Of a stretch of DNA of 64,000 bases, positions 42,504 through 51,815 are shown one piece after another; within the stretch, counting starts at the first letter, position 1, and every line of letters starts with the position of its first letter. The notes below the pieces were generated by a model. It saw only the letters and a program-made list of their open reading frames with translations. It was not told where the DNA came from and searched no databases. The DNA is from Paenarthrobacter sp. DKR-5 (GTDB lineage Bacteria > Actinomycetota > Actinomycetes > Actinomycetales > Micrococcaceae): positions 496,001 through 560,000 of the forward strand of contig NZ_JAHBOI010000001.1 in the NCBI RefSeq assembly GCF_018531425.1, read 5' to 3'. Both the position numbers and the translations under genes were made by a program.

Positions 42504-43898
42504 ATGCGTGCATCCGGCCGCCTGAGCGCCCTCGGCGTCGCGTGGGACGCCCGTCGGACAGCGCGCGGCGGCGTCCCGGCAATCGAGGCCCGCCGCGCGG
42601 AGCGGCTGGCCGCCCTGGTGCAGCACGCCCGGACGCATTCGCGCTTCTACGCCCAGCGCTACGCGGGTTTGGATCACGACGCGGCGCTGGAATCCTTGCC
42701 GGCTGTCACCAAACCCGAGCTGATGGCGCATTTCGACGACTGGGTAACGGATCCGCAGGTCACCCGAGAGTCACTGCTGCGCTTCACGGCCCGGGCGGAC
42801 ACCATCGGGGAACTGTTCCTGGGCCGCTACGTGGTGTTCACTACCTCCGGATCCACCGGTGAACCCGCGCTGCTGGTGCAGGACAAGCGTGCGCTCGCCG
42901 TCATGAACGGTCTGGCCTACGGCCGGCCGCCCCATCTGAGCCGGCGGGCCGCAGGCCGAATGCTGACGCACGGAATCCGGGCAGCACTGGTTTTCGCGAC
43001 CGGCGGCCATTTCCTCACGACGGTCATGTTCGCGCGGAGGGTGCGTGCGGCGCCGTTCCGCCGCCGCTACCTCCGGTTCTTCTCGGTGCTGGAGCCGCTG
43101 CCGCAACTGGTAGAGGAGCTGAACTCCTACCGGCCGGCACTGCTGGCCTCCTACACCAGCGGCCTTGAGGTGCTGGCCAACGAGCAGGCTGCGGGACGGC
43201 TGCGCATCGCTCCCGTCCTGGTCGCCAGCGGCGGCGAACAGCTGCTGCCCGCCGTCCGCCGGCGGATCGAGGAGGCGTTCGGCTGCGCCATGATGGATCT
43301 GTACAGCGCCTCCGAGGCGACTCCCCTGGCGCTGCCCTGCCGCTACGGCGAGCAGCACCTGAATACGGACTGGTTCATCCTCGAGCCGGTTGACGCAAAC
43401 GGCAACCCGGTTCCCGCCGGGGTCCAGTCCCACTCGGCGCTGCTCACCAACCTGGCCAATTTCGTCCAGCCTGTCATCCGCTACGAGCTCGGCGACGCGA
43501 TACGCATCGATGCCGAACCGTGCCGGTGCGGCAGCCCGCTGCCTACTGTGCAGGTGGAGGGACGCACCGACGAGATCCTCCGGCTCGAATCTCCGTCGGG
43601 GACAGTGGCTCTGCTGCCAATGGCCCTGAGCACGGTGGTGGTGGGAACCACCGGCGTGCACCGGTTCCAGGTGCTGCAGACGGCGCCGGCCGCTCTGGCC
43701 GTGCGCATCGAGGTGCTGCCGGGCCAGGACCAAAGCGGTGTCGAGGCGCAGGTCCTTGACCGCCTTCGCCGGTACCTGGGCGCGCAGGGCCTTCCGGACG
43801 TCGCCCTCGCCGTCGACCCTGAACCAGTGCAGGTGCAACCGACCGGCGGGAAGCTGCGCCATGTGCTCCGGGCGGCGGGCACCCCCGGATCAGCCTAG
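42504..43898 (+). CDS. PaaK-like AMP-dependent CoA ligase/adenylate-forming protein
   Basis: 464 aa. Adenylate-forming fold of the phenylacetate-CoA ligase/CapK group: YVVFTTSGSTGEPALLVQD is the nucleotide loop, MMDLYSASEATPLALPC the A5 region, NFVQPVIRYELGDAIRI the A7/A8 region and TGGKLRHVLR the end. The segment PCRCGSPLPTVQVEGR is conserved in the group and may bind metal. The activated acid is unknown. ATG 42504 chosen; a weak ribosome-binding site only. Confidence 0.82.
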   Translation: MRASGRLSALGVAWDARRTARGGVPAIEARRAERLAALVQHARTHSRFYAQRYAGLDHDAALESLPAVTKPELMAHFDDWVTDPQVTRESLLRFTARADTIGELFLGRYVVFTTSGSTGEPALLVQDKRALAVMNGLAYGRPPHLSRRAAGRMLTHGIRAALVFATGGHFLTTVMFARRVRAAPFRRRYLRFFSVLEPLPQLVEELNSYRPALLASYTSGLEVLANEQAAGRLRIAPVLVASGGEQLLPAVRRRIEEAFGCAMMDLYSASEATPLALPCRYGEQHLNTDWFILEPVDANGNPVPAGVQSHSALLTNLANFVQPVIRYELGDAIRIDAEPCRCGSPLPTVQVEGRTDEILRLESPSGTVALLPMALSTVVVGTTGVHRFQVLQTAPAALAVRIEVLPGQDQSGVEAQVLDRLRRYLGAQGLPDVALAVDPEPVQVQPTGGKLRHVLRAAGTPGSA

Positions 43899-44000
43899 GA
43901 CTGGCAGGACCACCCTTCCGGCGGGGAACGGGCCACACTGTGGCATAGGTTGGAAGCAGCGCACGCTTCCGATCCGCACGCTACCTTCCGGAGGACAACC

Positions 44001-44975
<975 letters not shown>

Positions 44976-45053
44976 GGGTCTTCGGACACCGTCCTGCGGC
45001 CCCGCCCGTGCCGGCCCATGGCTTTCCGGGGGCGGCACGGGCGACAATGGGGA

Positions 45054-45503
45054 ATGATCTCCACCGAGCTTGCCCGTGCCCTTTACCGCTCCGGTCTGCG
45101 CTGGACTCCGGCCGCCGGGGACAACTTCTGCATCGAACGCCTCATCGACAGCGACGACGTCATGGACTCCAACGAAGTCTTCACCGTCAGCGATATGACC
45201 ATTGAGGCCCATGCCTACCCGACAGGAACAGTGCTCGGCATGAACGGCACCACCGAGTGGGCCTTGGACTCGGTGGCTTTGGAGGATTCGCTCTGGCTCC
45301 CGCGCGAGGACCAGCTCCGGGACCTGCTCGGGGGCACCTTCCGGTCGCTTCGCCGCGAAACCGGCGACGACGGCGAGCCCGTGTACCGCGTGGAGCTGCG
45401 GATCCAGGGCACCGCACAGGTCTTCGAGGACGCGGACCCGGCGGAGGCGTACGGCCATGCGCTCTTCGCACTCATGGCGGCGGCCGGCACCTCCGGACGC
45501 TGA
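45054..45503 (+). CDS. Conserved actinobacterial hypothetical protein
   Basis: 149 aa, acidic and soluble. MISTELARALYRSGLRWTPA, FTVSDMTIEAHAYPTGTVLG and ALEDSLWLPREDQLRDLLGG are recognisable as a conserved actinobacterial protein without known role; database copies sometimes carry unsupported pilus-assembly names. ATG 45054 is preceded by GGGG. It lies 119 bp before the acyl-CoA dehydrogenase gene on the same strand. Confidence 0.7.
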   Translation: MISTELARALYRSGLRWTPAAGDNFCIERLIDSDDVMDSNEVFTVSDMTIEAHAYPTGTVLGMNGTTEWALDSVALEDSLWLPREDQLRDLLGGTFRSLRRETGDDGEPVYRVELRIQGTAQVFEDADPAEAYGHALFALMAAAGTSGR

Positions 45504-45622
45504 CCAGCCCCGCTCCGCCAGCACTGCTGAAAACACCGTCGACCGAACGGCTACCACGGAGTAACATTCGAGCCATAGTCGACGGGTCCGCACCCTCGCG
45601 AGCCCCGGCGGAAGGGGTTCCC

Positions 45623-47566
45623 ATGAGCGCCGATCTGAGCAACCAGCCAGCCCCCGCGGATGTCTCCGAGCGGGAGGCTCGTGCCGTGGCCGAAGCAGCC
45701 CGGGAAAAGGAATGGAACCGGCCCAGCTTCGCCAAGGGCCTCTACCTGGGCCGGCTCGACCTGGGCCTGATCCACCCACACCCGCTTCCGGCACCGGAGG
45801 ACGTGGCGAAGGGCGAGGCCTTCCTGGAGCAGCTGGCTTCCTATTGCAGAACCCTGGACGGGGCGCGCATCGAGCGCGAGGCCCTCATCCCGGACGAGTA
45901 TCTGGCCGGGTTCGCCGAGCTGGGGGTCTTCGGAATGAAGATCCCGCAGGAGTACGGCGGGCTCGGCCTGTCTCTGGCCTATTACGGCCGGGCCCTGATG
46001 CTGCTGGGGTCGGTCCATCCGAGCATCGGCGCCCTGGTCTCGGCCCACCAGTCGATCGGCGTGCCGGAGCCGGTGAAGGTCTTCGGCACACCGGAGCAGA
46101 AACTGCGCTTCCTGCCGCGCTGCGCCGCCGGTGCCGTCACCGCCTTCCTGCTCACCGAGCCCGACGTCGGCTCCGACCCGGCCCGCATGGGTGCCTGTGC
46201 GACCCCCGTCGAGGACGGGGACGCGTACCTGCTTGACGGGGTGAAGCTGTGGACCACCAACGGGGTGATCGCCGAGATCATGGTGGTCATGGCCCGGGTC
46301 CCCGCGCACGACGGGCGCACGGGAGGGATTTCCGCGTTCGTCGTGGAGGCCGACTCCCCCGGCATCACCGTCGAGAACCGCAACGCGTTCATGGGCCTGC
46401 ACGGCATCGAGAACGGGCTCACGCGTTTCGACCGGGTCCGGGTCCCCGCGCAGAACCGGCTCGGCAACGAGGGCCAAGGCCTGAAGATCGCTCTGACGAC
46501 GCTGAACACCGGGCGGTTGTCGATCCCGGCGCTCTGCGCGGCTGGCAGCAAGTGGGCGCTGAAGATCGCCCGCGAATGGTCGGCCGAGCGGGTGCAGTGG
46601 GGCCGGCCGATCGGCCGGCACGAGGCGGTATCCCGGAAGCTGGCTTTCATGGCCGCGACCACGTTCGCCCTCGAGTCGGTGTTCGAGCTCTCCGCAGCCC
46701 TCGCGGACGCCGGGCTGCGCGACATCCGGATTGAAGCCGCCTTGGCCAAGCTCTTCTCCAGCGAAATGGCGTACCAAGTGGCCGACGAACTGGTGCAGAT
46801 CCGCGGTGGCCGCGGCTTCGAGACGGCGGATTCGCTGGCCGCGCGGGGCGAACGGGCCGTTCCCGCCGAGCAGCTGCTACGGGACATGCGCATCAACCGC
46901 ATTTTCGAGGGTTCGACCGAGATCATGCACCTGCTGATTGCCCGCGAAGCGGTGGACGCGCACCTCGCCGCGGCGGGCGACCTCGCCTCCGCGGATGCCG
47001 ATCTTGCCGCCAAGGCACGCTCCGCTGCGAAGGCCAGCGGTTTCTATGCGCGCTGGCTCCCGCACCTGGTCTCCGGCAAGGGGGATCTGCCCGGATCCTT
47101 CGCGGAGTTCGGCGAACTGGCGCATCACCTGCGCTTCGTTGAACGCTCGTCCCGGAAGCTGGCCCGGCAGACCTTCTACGCCATGGGCCGCTGGCAGGCA
47201 GGGCTTGAACACCGCCAGGTGTTCCTGGGCCGGATTGTGGACATCGGGGCGGAATTGTTCGCCATGTCGGCCGTCTGCACCCGGGCCCAGCTCCTGCGCC
47301 AGCAGGAACCGGCGGAGGCGGAATCAGCCGCCGCCCTCGCCGCGGCCTTCTGCGCCCAGTCCCGACTGCGCATCGAGGCACTCTTCCACGAGCTGTGGAA
47401 CAACAACGACGAGGCCGACCGGGCGCTGGCGTCCAAAATCCTCGACGGCAGCTTCGAATGGCTCGAGGCGGGGATCATCGACGTTTCGGAAGGCACCGGG
47501 CCGTGGATCGCCGACACGGCCGCCCGGGCCGCGCCCGCGGAAAACCGGCACCGCACGTACCGCTAG
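45623..47566 (+). CDS. Acyl-CoA dehydrogenase (long, FadE/VLCAD-like)
   Basis: 647 aa, longer than the usual 380-400 because of a C-terminal helical extension like that of VLCAD/ACAD9. FAD and substrate segments are FLLTEPDVGSDPARMGACAT and LWTTNGVIAEIMVV; the FEGSTEIMHLLIAREAVDAH region carries the probable catalytic base Glu. First step of fatty-acid beta-oxidation. GGAAGGGG ribosome-binding site. The stop codon is inside the first unit of a 28-bp tandem repeat. Confidence 0.92.
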   Translation: MSADLSNQPAPADVSEREARAVAEAAREKEWNRPSFAKGLYLGRLDLGLIHPHPLPAPEDVAKGEAFLEQLASYCRTLDGARIEREALIPDEYLAGFAELGVFGMKIPQEYGGLGLSLAYYGRALMLLGSVHPSIGALVSAHQSIGVPEPVKVFGTPEQKLRFLPRCAAGAVTAFLLTEPDVGSDPARMGACATPVEDGDAYLLDGVKLWTTNGVIAEIMVVMARVPAHDGRTGGISAFVVEADSPGITVENRNAFMGLHGIENGLTRFDRVRVPAQNRLGNEGQGLKIALTTLNTGRLSIPALCAAGSKWALKIAREWSAERVQWGRPIGRHEAVSRKLAFMAATTFALESVFELSAALADAGLRDIRIEAALAKLFSSEMAYQVADELVQIRGGRGFETADSLAARGERAVPAEQLLRDMRINRIFEGSTEIMHLLIAREAVDAHLAAAGDLASADADLAAKARSAAKASGFYARWLPHLVSGKGDLPGSFAEFGELAHHLRFVERSSRKLARQTFYAMGRWQAGLEHRQVFLGRIVDIGAELFAMSAVCTRAQLLRQQEPAEAESAAALAAAFCAQSRLRIEALFHELWNNNDEADRALASKILDGSFEWLEAGIIDVSEGTGPWIADTAARAAPAENRHRTYR

Positions 47567-47644
47567 GACTCCCGACAGGCTCGGAGGCCGCTAGGAGTCC
47601 CGGCAGGCTCGGAGGCCGCTAGGAGTCCCGACAGGCTCGGAGGA
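47561..47644. repeat. Three tandem 28-bp repeats at a convergent gene junction
   Basis: Units 47561-47588, 47589-47616 and 47617-47644 start CGCTAGGASTCCCGRCAGGC and differ at only a few positions. Unit 1 contains the stop codon of the acyl-CoA dehydrogenase; unit 3 contains the last codons and stop of the convergent amidotransferase. Each unit carries a CTAG that is a stop for both strands. Likely arose by local tandem duplication of the gene junction. Confidence 0.9.
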
Positions 47645-48326
47645 ACGCAGCGAGGAGGGCCTGCAGCTGGCCCGGGGGCGCGGCTACATCTTCGGGGTGG
47701 AACTGCACGCCCAGCAGCCAGGCGGTTTCATGCTCCACCGCCTCGATGACGCCGTCGTCCGCCGTCGCGACGACCCGCAGCCCGCGGCCCAGCCGGCGGA
47801 CGGCCTGATGGTGGCCCGAAGCCACGGGGACGCGGGTGGCGCCGAGGGCGGCGGCAAGCCGGGAGCCGGGAACGATGTCGACGTCGTGCACGGCCATCGG
47901 TGCCGCGTCGACGTGGATGCGGTGAAAGGAATCCTTCCCCAGGTCCTCGATGAGGCTTCCCCCGAAGGCGACGTTGGCCAGCTGCAGCCCACGGCAGATG
48001 GCCAGCACGGGGGTCCCCGCGGCCGCGGCGTCCTCGATCAGGCGGATTTCGAACTCGTCGGCCGGCCGGTGGACCCCGTCCAGGGCCGGTTCGTCCGTAT
48101 CCCCGGCATACAGCGCAGGGTCCACGTCACCGCCGCCGAGCAGGAGCACGCCGTCGAACGCCGCCGGATCAGCCGGCCCGGTCTGGGCCGAGGCATCGAG
48201 GACCTCGCTCTCGGCTCCGGCGTCGGCCAGGCCGCGCAGGGCCCCGGCTGCCAGTTCCCGCAGCTCGGCTTCGAAGGCGGGAGTGTGGCAGGGGGCTGCC
48301 CGAGAGTCGCTCACCAGGATACGCAA
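47619..48326 (-). CDS. Class I glutamine amidotransferase-like hydrolase (PuuD/PepC26 type)
   Basis: 235 aa. Catalytic Cys111 in LAICRGLQLANV and His/Glu in GVQFHPED; VLLLGGGDVDPALYAG is the oxyanion Gly loop. This is the gamma-glutamyl-GABA hydrolase-like peptidase C26 group, which hydrolyses gamma-glutamyl amides. No polyamine or GABA genes are adjacent, so the substrate is uncertain. Its C-terminus (ACRDS-stop) is within the tandem repeat shared with the neighbouring gene. Confidence 0.88.
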   Translation of the reverse strand: MRILVSDSRAAPCHTPAFEAELRELAAGALRGLADAGAESEVLDASAQTGPADPAAFDGVLLLGGGDVDPALYAGDTDEPALDGVHRPADEFEIRLIEDAAAAGTPVLAICRGLQLANVAFGGSLIEDLGKDSFHRIHVDAAPMAVHDVDIVPGSRLAAALGATRVPVASGHHQAVRRLGRGLRVVATADDGVIEAVEHETAWLLGVQFHPEDVAAPPGQLQALLAAFLRACRDS

Positions 48327-48478
48327 GGGAATCGGGTTCTCCTTTGATAACTGCTGATAATTGCGCGGTCTGCTTTAGATGCTAACCGGCCCGGCGTGCC
48401 CCGACGGCAGGTACGTACCGCGCCGGACGGATGCGGGAGTAATCTCGGTGCACTGACCCACGCCGCCGAGGGGGAACT

Positions 48479-49915
48479 ATGCAGAAAGCACTCGGCATCT
48501 TGTTGCTGCTTGCCCTGGGGCTGCTCGGCGCCGCCCCGGCCGCATCGGCACTCACGCCGGCCGCCGTCGTGGTCGAGGACGGCGCCGGAGTGCTGGATAC
48601 GAACACGCTGCTGCCTGCGGTCAGGTCGGTGGACTTCTACCAGCCCACCACGGTCGCAATCTTCACCTACCGGGGCAGCGCCGGCGACAACCTCAACGAG
48701 GAGGTGCTGCGGTTCGCCCGGGCCAAGCACCCGGAGTGGATCAGCCCGGACGGGCAGAAGTGGGCCGACGGCCTGTTCATCTTCGCCCTGGATCCGGTGG
48801 GCCGGCACGTGGGCACCTACTTCGGCGAGGACCGAAAGGTACCCCTTGACCAGCAGCAGAAGATCCAGGACGCCACGAAACAGCTTTTCCGCGAGGCCCA
48901 GTGGACCGAGGGCACGATAGCGGGCATCCGCGCCGGGGCGGAGCTGATCAACCAGCCCTGGTACCGCTCCGCCGCGTTCATCGCGACCGTCGTGATCGGC
49001 GCCAGCTGCCTCGTGGCCGGCGCCGCGGCGTGGCTGCTCGTCCGGCTCCGGACACGCACGGCCAGCCGTGCGGCCTTGGCCCGCGGGGACCGCGGCTACG
49101 CAAACGTCAGCATGGACCTGGATGTGACCGAGCTTAACGCGCGCACCATACCTGCAGCGTCCAGCTACGGCTCGATGGTCCTGGAGAAGTACCGCACCTT
49201 CCTCAGCCGGTACAACGCCGCTACCGCGCTCTCCGCCCAGGTCCACGCCCTCACCGGGCGCGAACTGAGCCGGCGGAGGAACCTGAAGCTCACCCGCCAG
49301 TACGCGGACTCGACCGCCGAGCTGGATTCGCTCGACGATGTCATTGCGGACAGCAACGCGCTGCTCAACCTGGCCAGCGGCTGGCCGGAAGCCTGGGACA
49401 GGCAGGTCGCCCCGCTGCGCAGGGAGTTGGACGGGCTTGAGCAGTTCTTGGCCGACGGCGACGCGCAGGGCGGCTCGGCAACGGCTGCCGCCCTGCGCTC
49501 GTTCCGCGACGGCACGTACAGCCGGTGTGAGCAGTGGGCGGCGGAACTTCAGTCCGGGTCCCTCACCCCGGAGGCGGCCCTGGACCGGCTCCGGGATGCC
49601 CGCGAGGAGTTCTCGACGTTGCTCCGACGCCACAGCGAGACGGTGACCGCGGCCTATGCCCGGAACGACCGGGAAGCGGAGCTGCTGCGCAAGGGCATGG
49701 CCGGCGCTGCGGCACCCAGCGACCGCAAGACCGGAAGGAGCTTCGAACCGAGCATCATCGGCACCGTCTATCCGGCGAACACTTTCTTCTCCGTGCATGC
49801 CTTCACCGCCGGGTGGACCGCCGGGCAGCACAGCGTCGCCCGCGCCCGGGGCACCACGGGTTACGGCAGCAGCGGCGGCAGCTTCTCCGGAGCCGGCAGC
49901 TCCTCGGGCTTCTAG
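48479..49915 (+). CDS. Secreted/membrane DUF5129 protein (TPM-like)
   Basis: 478 aa. Signal peptide (MQKALGILLLLALGLLGAAP), an outer N-terminal domain resembling TPM (VVEDGAGVLDTNTLLPAVRS, DGLFIFALDPVGRHVGTYFG), one transmembrane helix near residues 162-186, then a long helical cytoplasmic domain. The end GGSFSGAGSSSGF is a Gly/Ser tail seen in TPM-containing proteins. Role unknown; TPM proteins are linked to membrane protein quality control in other bacteria. Its stop overlaps the convergent regulator gene by 4 bp. Confidence 0.78.
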   Translation: MQKALGILLLLALGLLGAAPAASALTPAAVVVEDGAGVLDTNTLLPAVRSVDFYQPTTVAIFTYRGSAGDNLNEEVLRFARAKHPEWISPDGQKWADGLFIFALDPVGRHVGTYFGEDRKVPLDQQQKIQDATKQLFREAQWTEGTIAGIRAGAELINQPWYRSAAFIATVVIGASCLVAGAAAWLLVRLRTRTASRAALARGDRGYANVSMDLDVTELNARTIPAASSYGSMVLEKYRTFLSRYNAATALSAQVHALTGRELSRRRNLKLTRQYADSTAELDSLDDVIADSNALLNLASGWPEAWDRQVAPLRRELDGLEQFLADGDAQGGSATAAALRSFRDGTYSRCEQWAAELQSGSLTPEAALDRLRDAREEFSTLLRRHSETVTAAYARNDREAELLRKGMAGAAAPSDRKTGRSFEPSIIGTVYPANTFFSVHAFTAGWTAGQHSVARARGTTGYGSSGGSFSGAGSSSGF

Positions 49916-50577
49916 GAGCGGCGGATCACCACACAGCACCGGCCCGGCGCCGGGTCCAGGTCCGCACGCAGTTGCGGATCACTTTCGACGGCAGCGCCCA
50001 GCAGGTCGCGGTTGAGTCCGCAGACGACGTCGGTGTGCGCCCGGGCGAGCCGGTGGAACGGGCAGTTGCGCAGCACGATGTTCCCGCTGCCGTCGGATTC
50101 CGGCTCGTAGCCGTAGTCGCGCAGCACGGCGTGCAGCTCCCCCGCCGCCGCCATCCGCCGCCCTGCTGAGGCTGCCTCCCGGCCAAGGCAGGCCGCTACG
50201 GGAGAGCCCGTCGCCAGGCTTTCCTCGACCGCCGCAGCAAGGACCTCGGCTGCGACGTCGTAGCGGCGCTCCGGCACGCTGACCGAGAATTCTCCGGCAG
50301 CCGCTGAGTACAGCTTGGTCGGGCGTCCCGATCCAGGGCCGGTGCGGCCGGTGAGCCGCTGGTAGGAGACAGCCAGCAGGCCTTCCGCGGCAAGGCGGTC
50401 CAGCTGGAACGCAGCCGTGGCGCGCACCAGCCCGAGGGCCTCGGCGGTCCGGTCGCGGCTGACCGGCTCCCCCTCGGCGAGGACGAAATCGTAGACGGCA
50501 CGCCGCGACGGGTCGGCCAACGCCGCGACTGCCGCCAGCGCACCGGACCGGTCCTGGGGGCGGATTTCTGCGCTCAT
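49912..50577 (-). CDS. HTH transcriptional regulator with C-terminal cysteine cluster
   Basis: 221 aa. ArsR/DeoR-like winged HTH (LADPSRRAVYDFVLAEGEPV, LGLVRATAAFQLDRLAAEGL), then a sensor domain ending with Cys in RNCPFHRLARAHTDVVCGLN and CC in GRCCVVI. The Cys spacing resembles SufR-type iron-sulfur or metal-binding regulators. Divergent from the DoxX-like gene, with TTCTAAAA repeats between them, so it probably controls that gene and itself. Confidence 0.82.
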   Translation of the reverse strand: MSAEIRPQDRSGALAAVAALADPSRRAVYDFVLAEGEPVSRDRTAEALGLVRATAAFQLDRLAAEGLLAVSYQRLTGRTGPGSGRPTKLYSAAAGEFSVSVPERRYDVAAEVLAAAVEESLATGSPVAACLGREAASAGRRMAAAGELHAVLRDYGYEPESDGSGNIVLRNCPFHRLARAHTDVVCGLNRDLLGAAVESDPQLRADLDPAPGRCCVVIRRS

Positions 50578-50590
50578 GCCTCCAGCGTAC

Positions 50591-50658
50591 TCTAAAACGA
50601 AAAACTATTGATGGAAGAACTCTTCCGGTTCTAAAATGGCGCTCACCTACTTTTAGAA
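50591..50658. promoter_or_regulatory. TTCTAAAA operator repeats between regulator and DoxX-like gene
   Basis: TTCTAAAA (50629-50636) and TTTTAGAA (50651-50658) form a perfect 8-bp inverted repeat 14 bp apart; a third copy TCTAAAA is at 50591-50597. The right half ends 11 bp before the DoxX-like start and overlaps its ribosome-binding site region. Good candidate binding sites for the divergent regulator. Confidence 0.55.
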
Positions 50659-50669
50659 AGGCACCCGCC

Positions 50670-51101
50670 ATGGTTACCCACCAGCACCGTTCAGCATCCC
50701 CGACCCTCCCGCAGGTCTCCTCACGCCAGGCCTTTTTCCTGCTCCGCACTGTCTTCACCCTCGCCCCCGCTCTCTTCGGCCTCGACAAGTTCACCAACCT
50801 GCTCACGCACTGGACCATGTACCTTGCCCCCGTCGCCACCCAGGTGGTTCCCGTCCCGGCCCAGCAATTCATGTACGGGGTCGGGGTGGTGGAGATCGCG
50901 GCCGGCCTGCTGGTCGCGTGGCGGCCGCGCATCGGCTCACTTGTGGTCGCCCTGTGGCTGGCCGGCATCATCGCGAACCTGCTGCTCCTGCCCGGTTTCT
51001 ACGACGTCGCACTGCGCGACTTCGGCCTCCTCATCGGCGCGCTGGCGCTCAATCGGCTCTCTCCCGGCGGACGGGACCTAAGGCCTCTTGCGCACGCGTA
51101 A
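50670..51101 (+). CDS. DoxX-like small membrane protein
   Basis: 143 aa, four predicted transmembrane helices. FFLLRTVFTLAPALFGLDKF at the first helix and the GVVEIAAGLLVAWRPRIGSL segment fit the DoxX/DoxD-like group. Members in actinobacteria have been linked to redox and thiol stress complexes, but function here is open. Divergent from the Cys-containing regulator. Confidence 0.8.
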   Translation: MVTHQHRSASPTLPQVSSRQAFFLLRTVFTLAPALFGLDKFTNLLTHWTMYLAPVATQVVPVPAQQFMYGVGVVEIAAGLLVAWRPRIGSLVVALWLAGIIANLLLLPGFYDVALRDFGLLIGALALNRLSPGGRDLRPLAHA

Positions 51102-51118
51102 CGAGGGTGGTATCAAGG

Positions 51119-51143
51119 AAGTTGAGCGGGGAACGCTCAACTT
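51119..51143. promoter_or_regulatory. HAIR-type operator (HspR site) upstream of hsp20
   Basis: AAGTTGAGC-N7-GCTCAACTT, perfect 9-bp arms. The central TTGAG-N9-CTCAA spacing is exactly that of the HspR-associated inverted repeat (consensus CTTGAGT-N7-ACTCAAG) which represses actinobacterial heat-shock genes. Ends 50 bp before the Hsp20 start. Confidence 0.75.
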
Positions 51144-51192
51144 GGATGGCACCGCACCCTAAGGGGCGGCCGACGTGAAGGAAGTGACGACA

Positions 51193-51741
51193 ATGGCCAT
51201 GAATTTCGATCCGTTCCGTGAACTGGACCGCGTCGCCTCTGCGCTGCTGGAGAACCGGCAGGGCCCGCGACAGATGCCGATGGACCTGTACCGCGAAGGC
51301 GACAGGTACATTCTCAACGCCGAACTGCCCGGCATCGATCCGGGTTCCGTGGACATCGACGTCGACGGGGATCTCCTGACCATCCGCGCCGAGCGAAACG
51401 TGCGCGGCAGCGAGGGCGTGCGCTGGCTCGTGCGCGAGCGGCAGAACGCCCAGTTCCTGCGGCAGCTCAACCTGGGCCGGGACATCGATATCGAAGGCAT
51501 CACCGCGCACTACGACAACGGGGTGCTGAATGTGGTGATCCCGGTCAGCGAACGGGCCAAGCCGCGCCGGATCGCCGTCAGCGAGGGCTCGACACAGTCC
51601 TCGGTGGAGGCAGGGTCCGCGGAACAGCAGGCGGCCGGCACCCAGGCCGTCACCGGCGGCCACACAGCCGCCCGTGGCCAGACCGTCACCGGCGGCGAGG
51701 CCTCCGTGGACGAGCAGACCGGCAGCCAGAACGCAGACTGA
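51193..51741 (+). CDS. Small heat-shock protein, Hsp20/alpha-crystallin family
   Basis: 182 aa. Alpha-crystallin domain from about residue 35 to 125 (MDLYREGDRYILNAELPGID, GVLNVVIPVSERAKPRRI with the GVL motif). The C-terminal 55 residues are a Gly/Thr/Gln-rich disordered tail containing two similar VTGG segments, longer than usual. ATP-independent holdase chaperone. ATG 51193 is favoured by AAGGAAG 8 nt upstream; GTG 51175 is possible. Preceded by a HAIR operator, so heat-inducible control by HspR is likely. Confidence 0.93.
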   Translation: MAMNFDPFRELDRVASALLENRQGPRQMPMDLYREGDRYILNAELPGIDPGSVDIDVDGDLLTIRAERNVRGSEGVRWLVRERQNAQFLRQLNLGRDIDIEGITAHYDNGVLNVVIPVSERAKPRRIAVSEGSTQSSVEAGSAEQQAAGTQAVTGGHTAARGQTVTGGEASVDEQTGSQNAD

Positions 51742-51815
51742 GCCGGCCGTGGACCAGGCGCCAGGGCTTCGCCGCAGGGCGGGCCCTGGTGCCGCGCCTT
51801 GGCCCGGGCCGGAGC

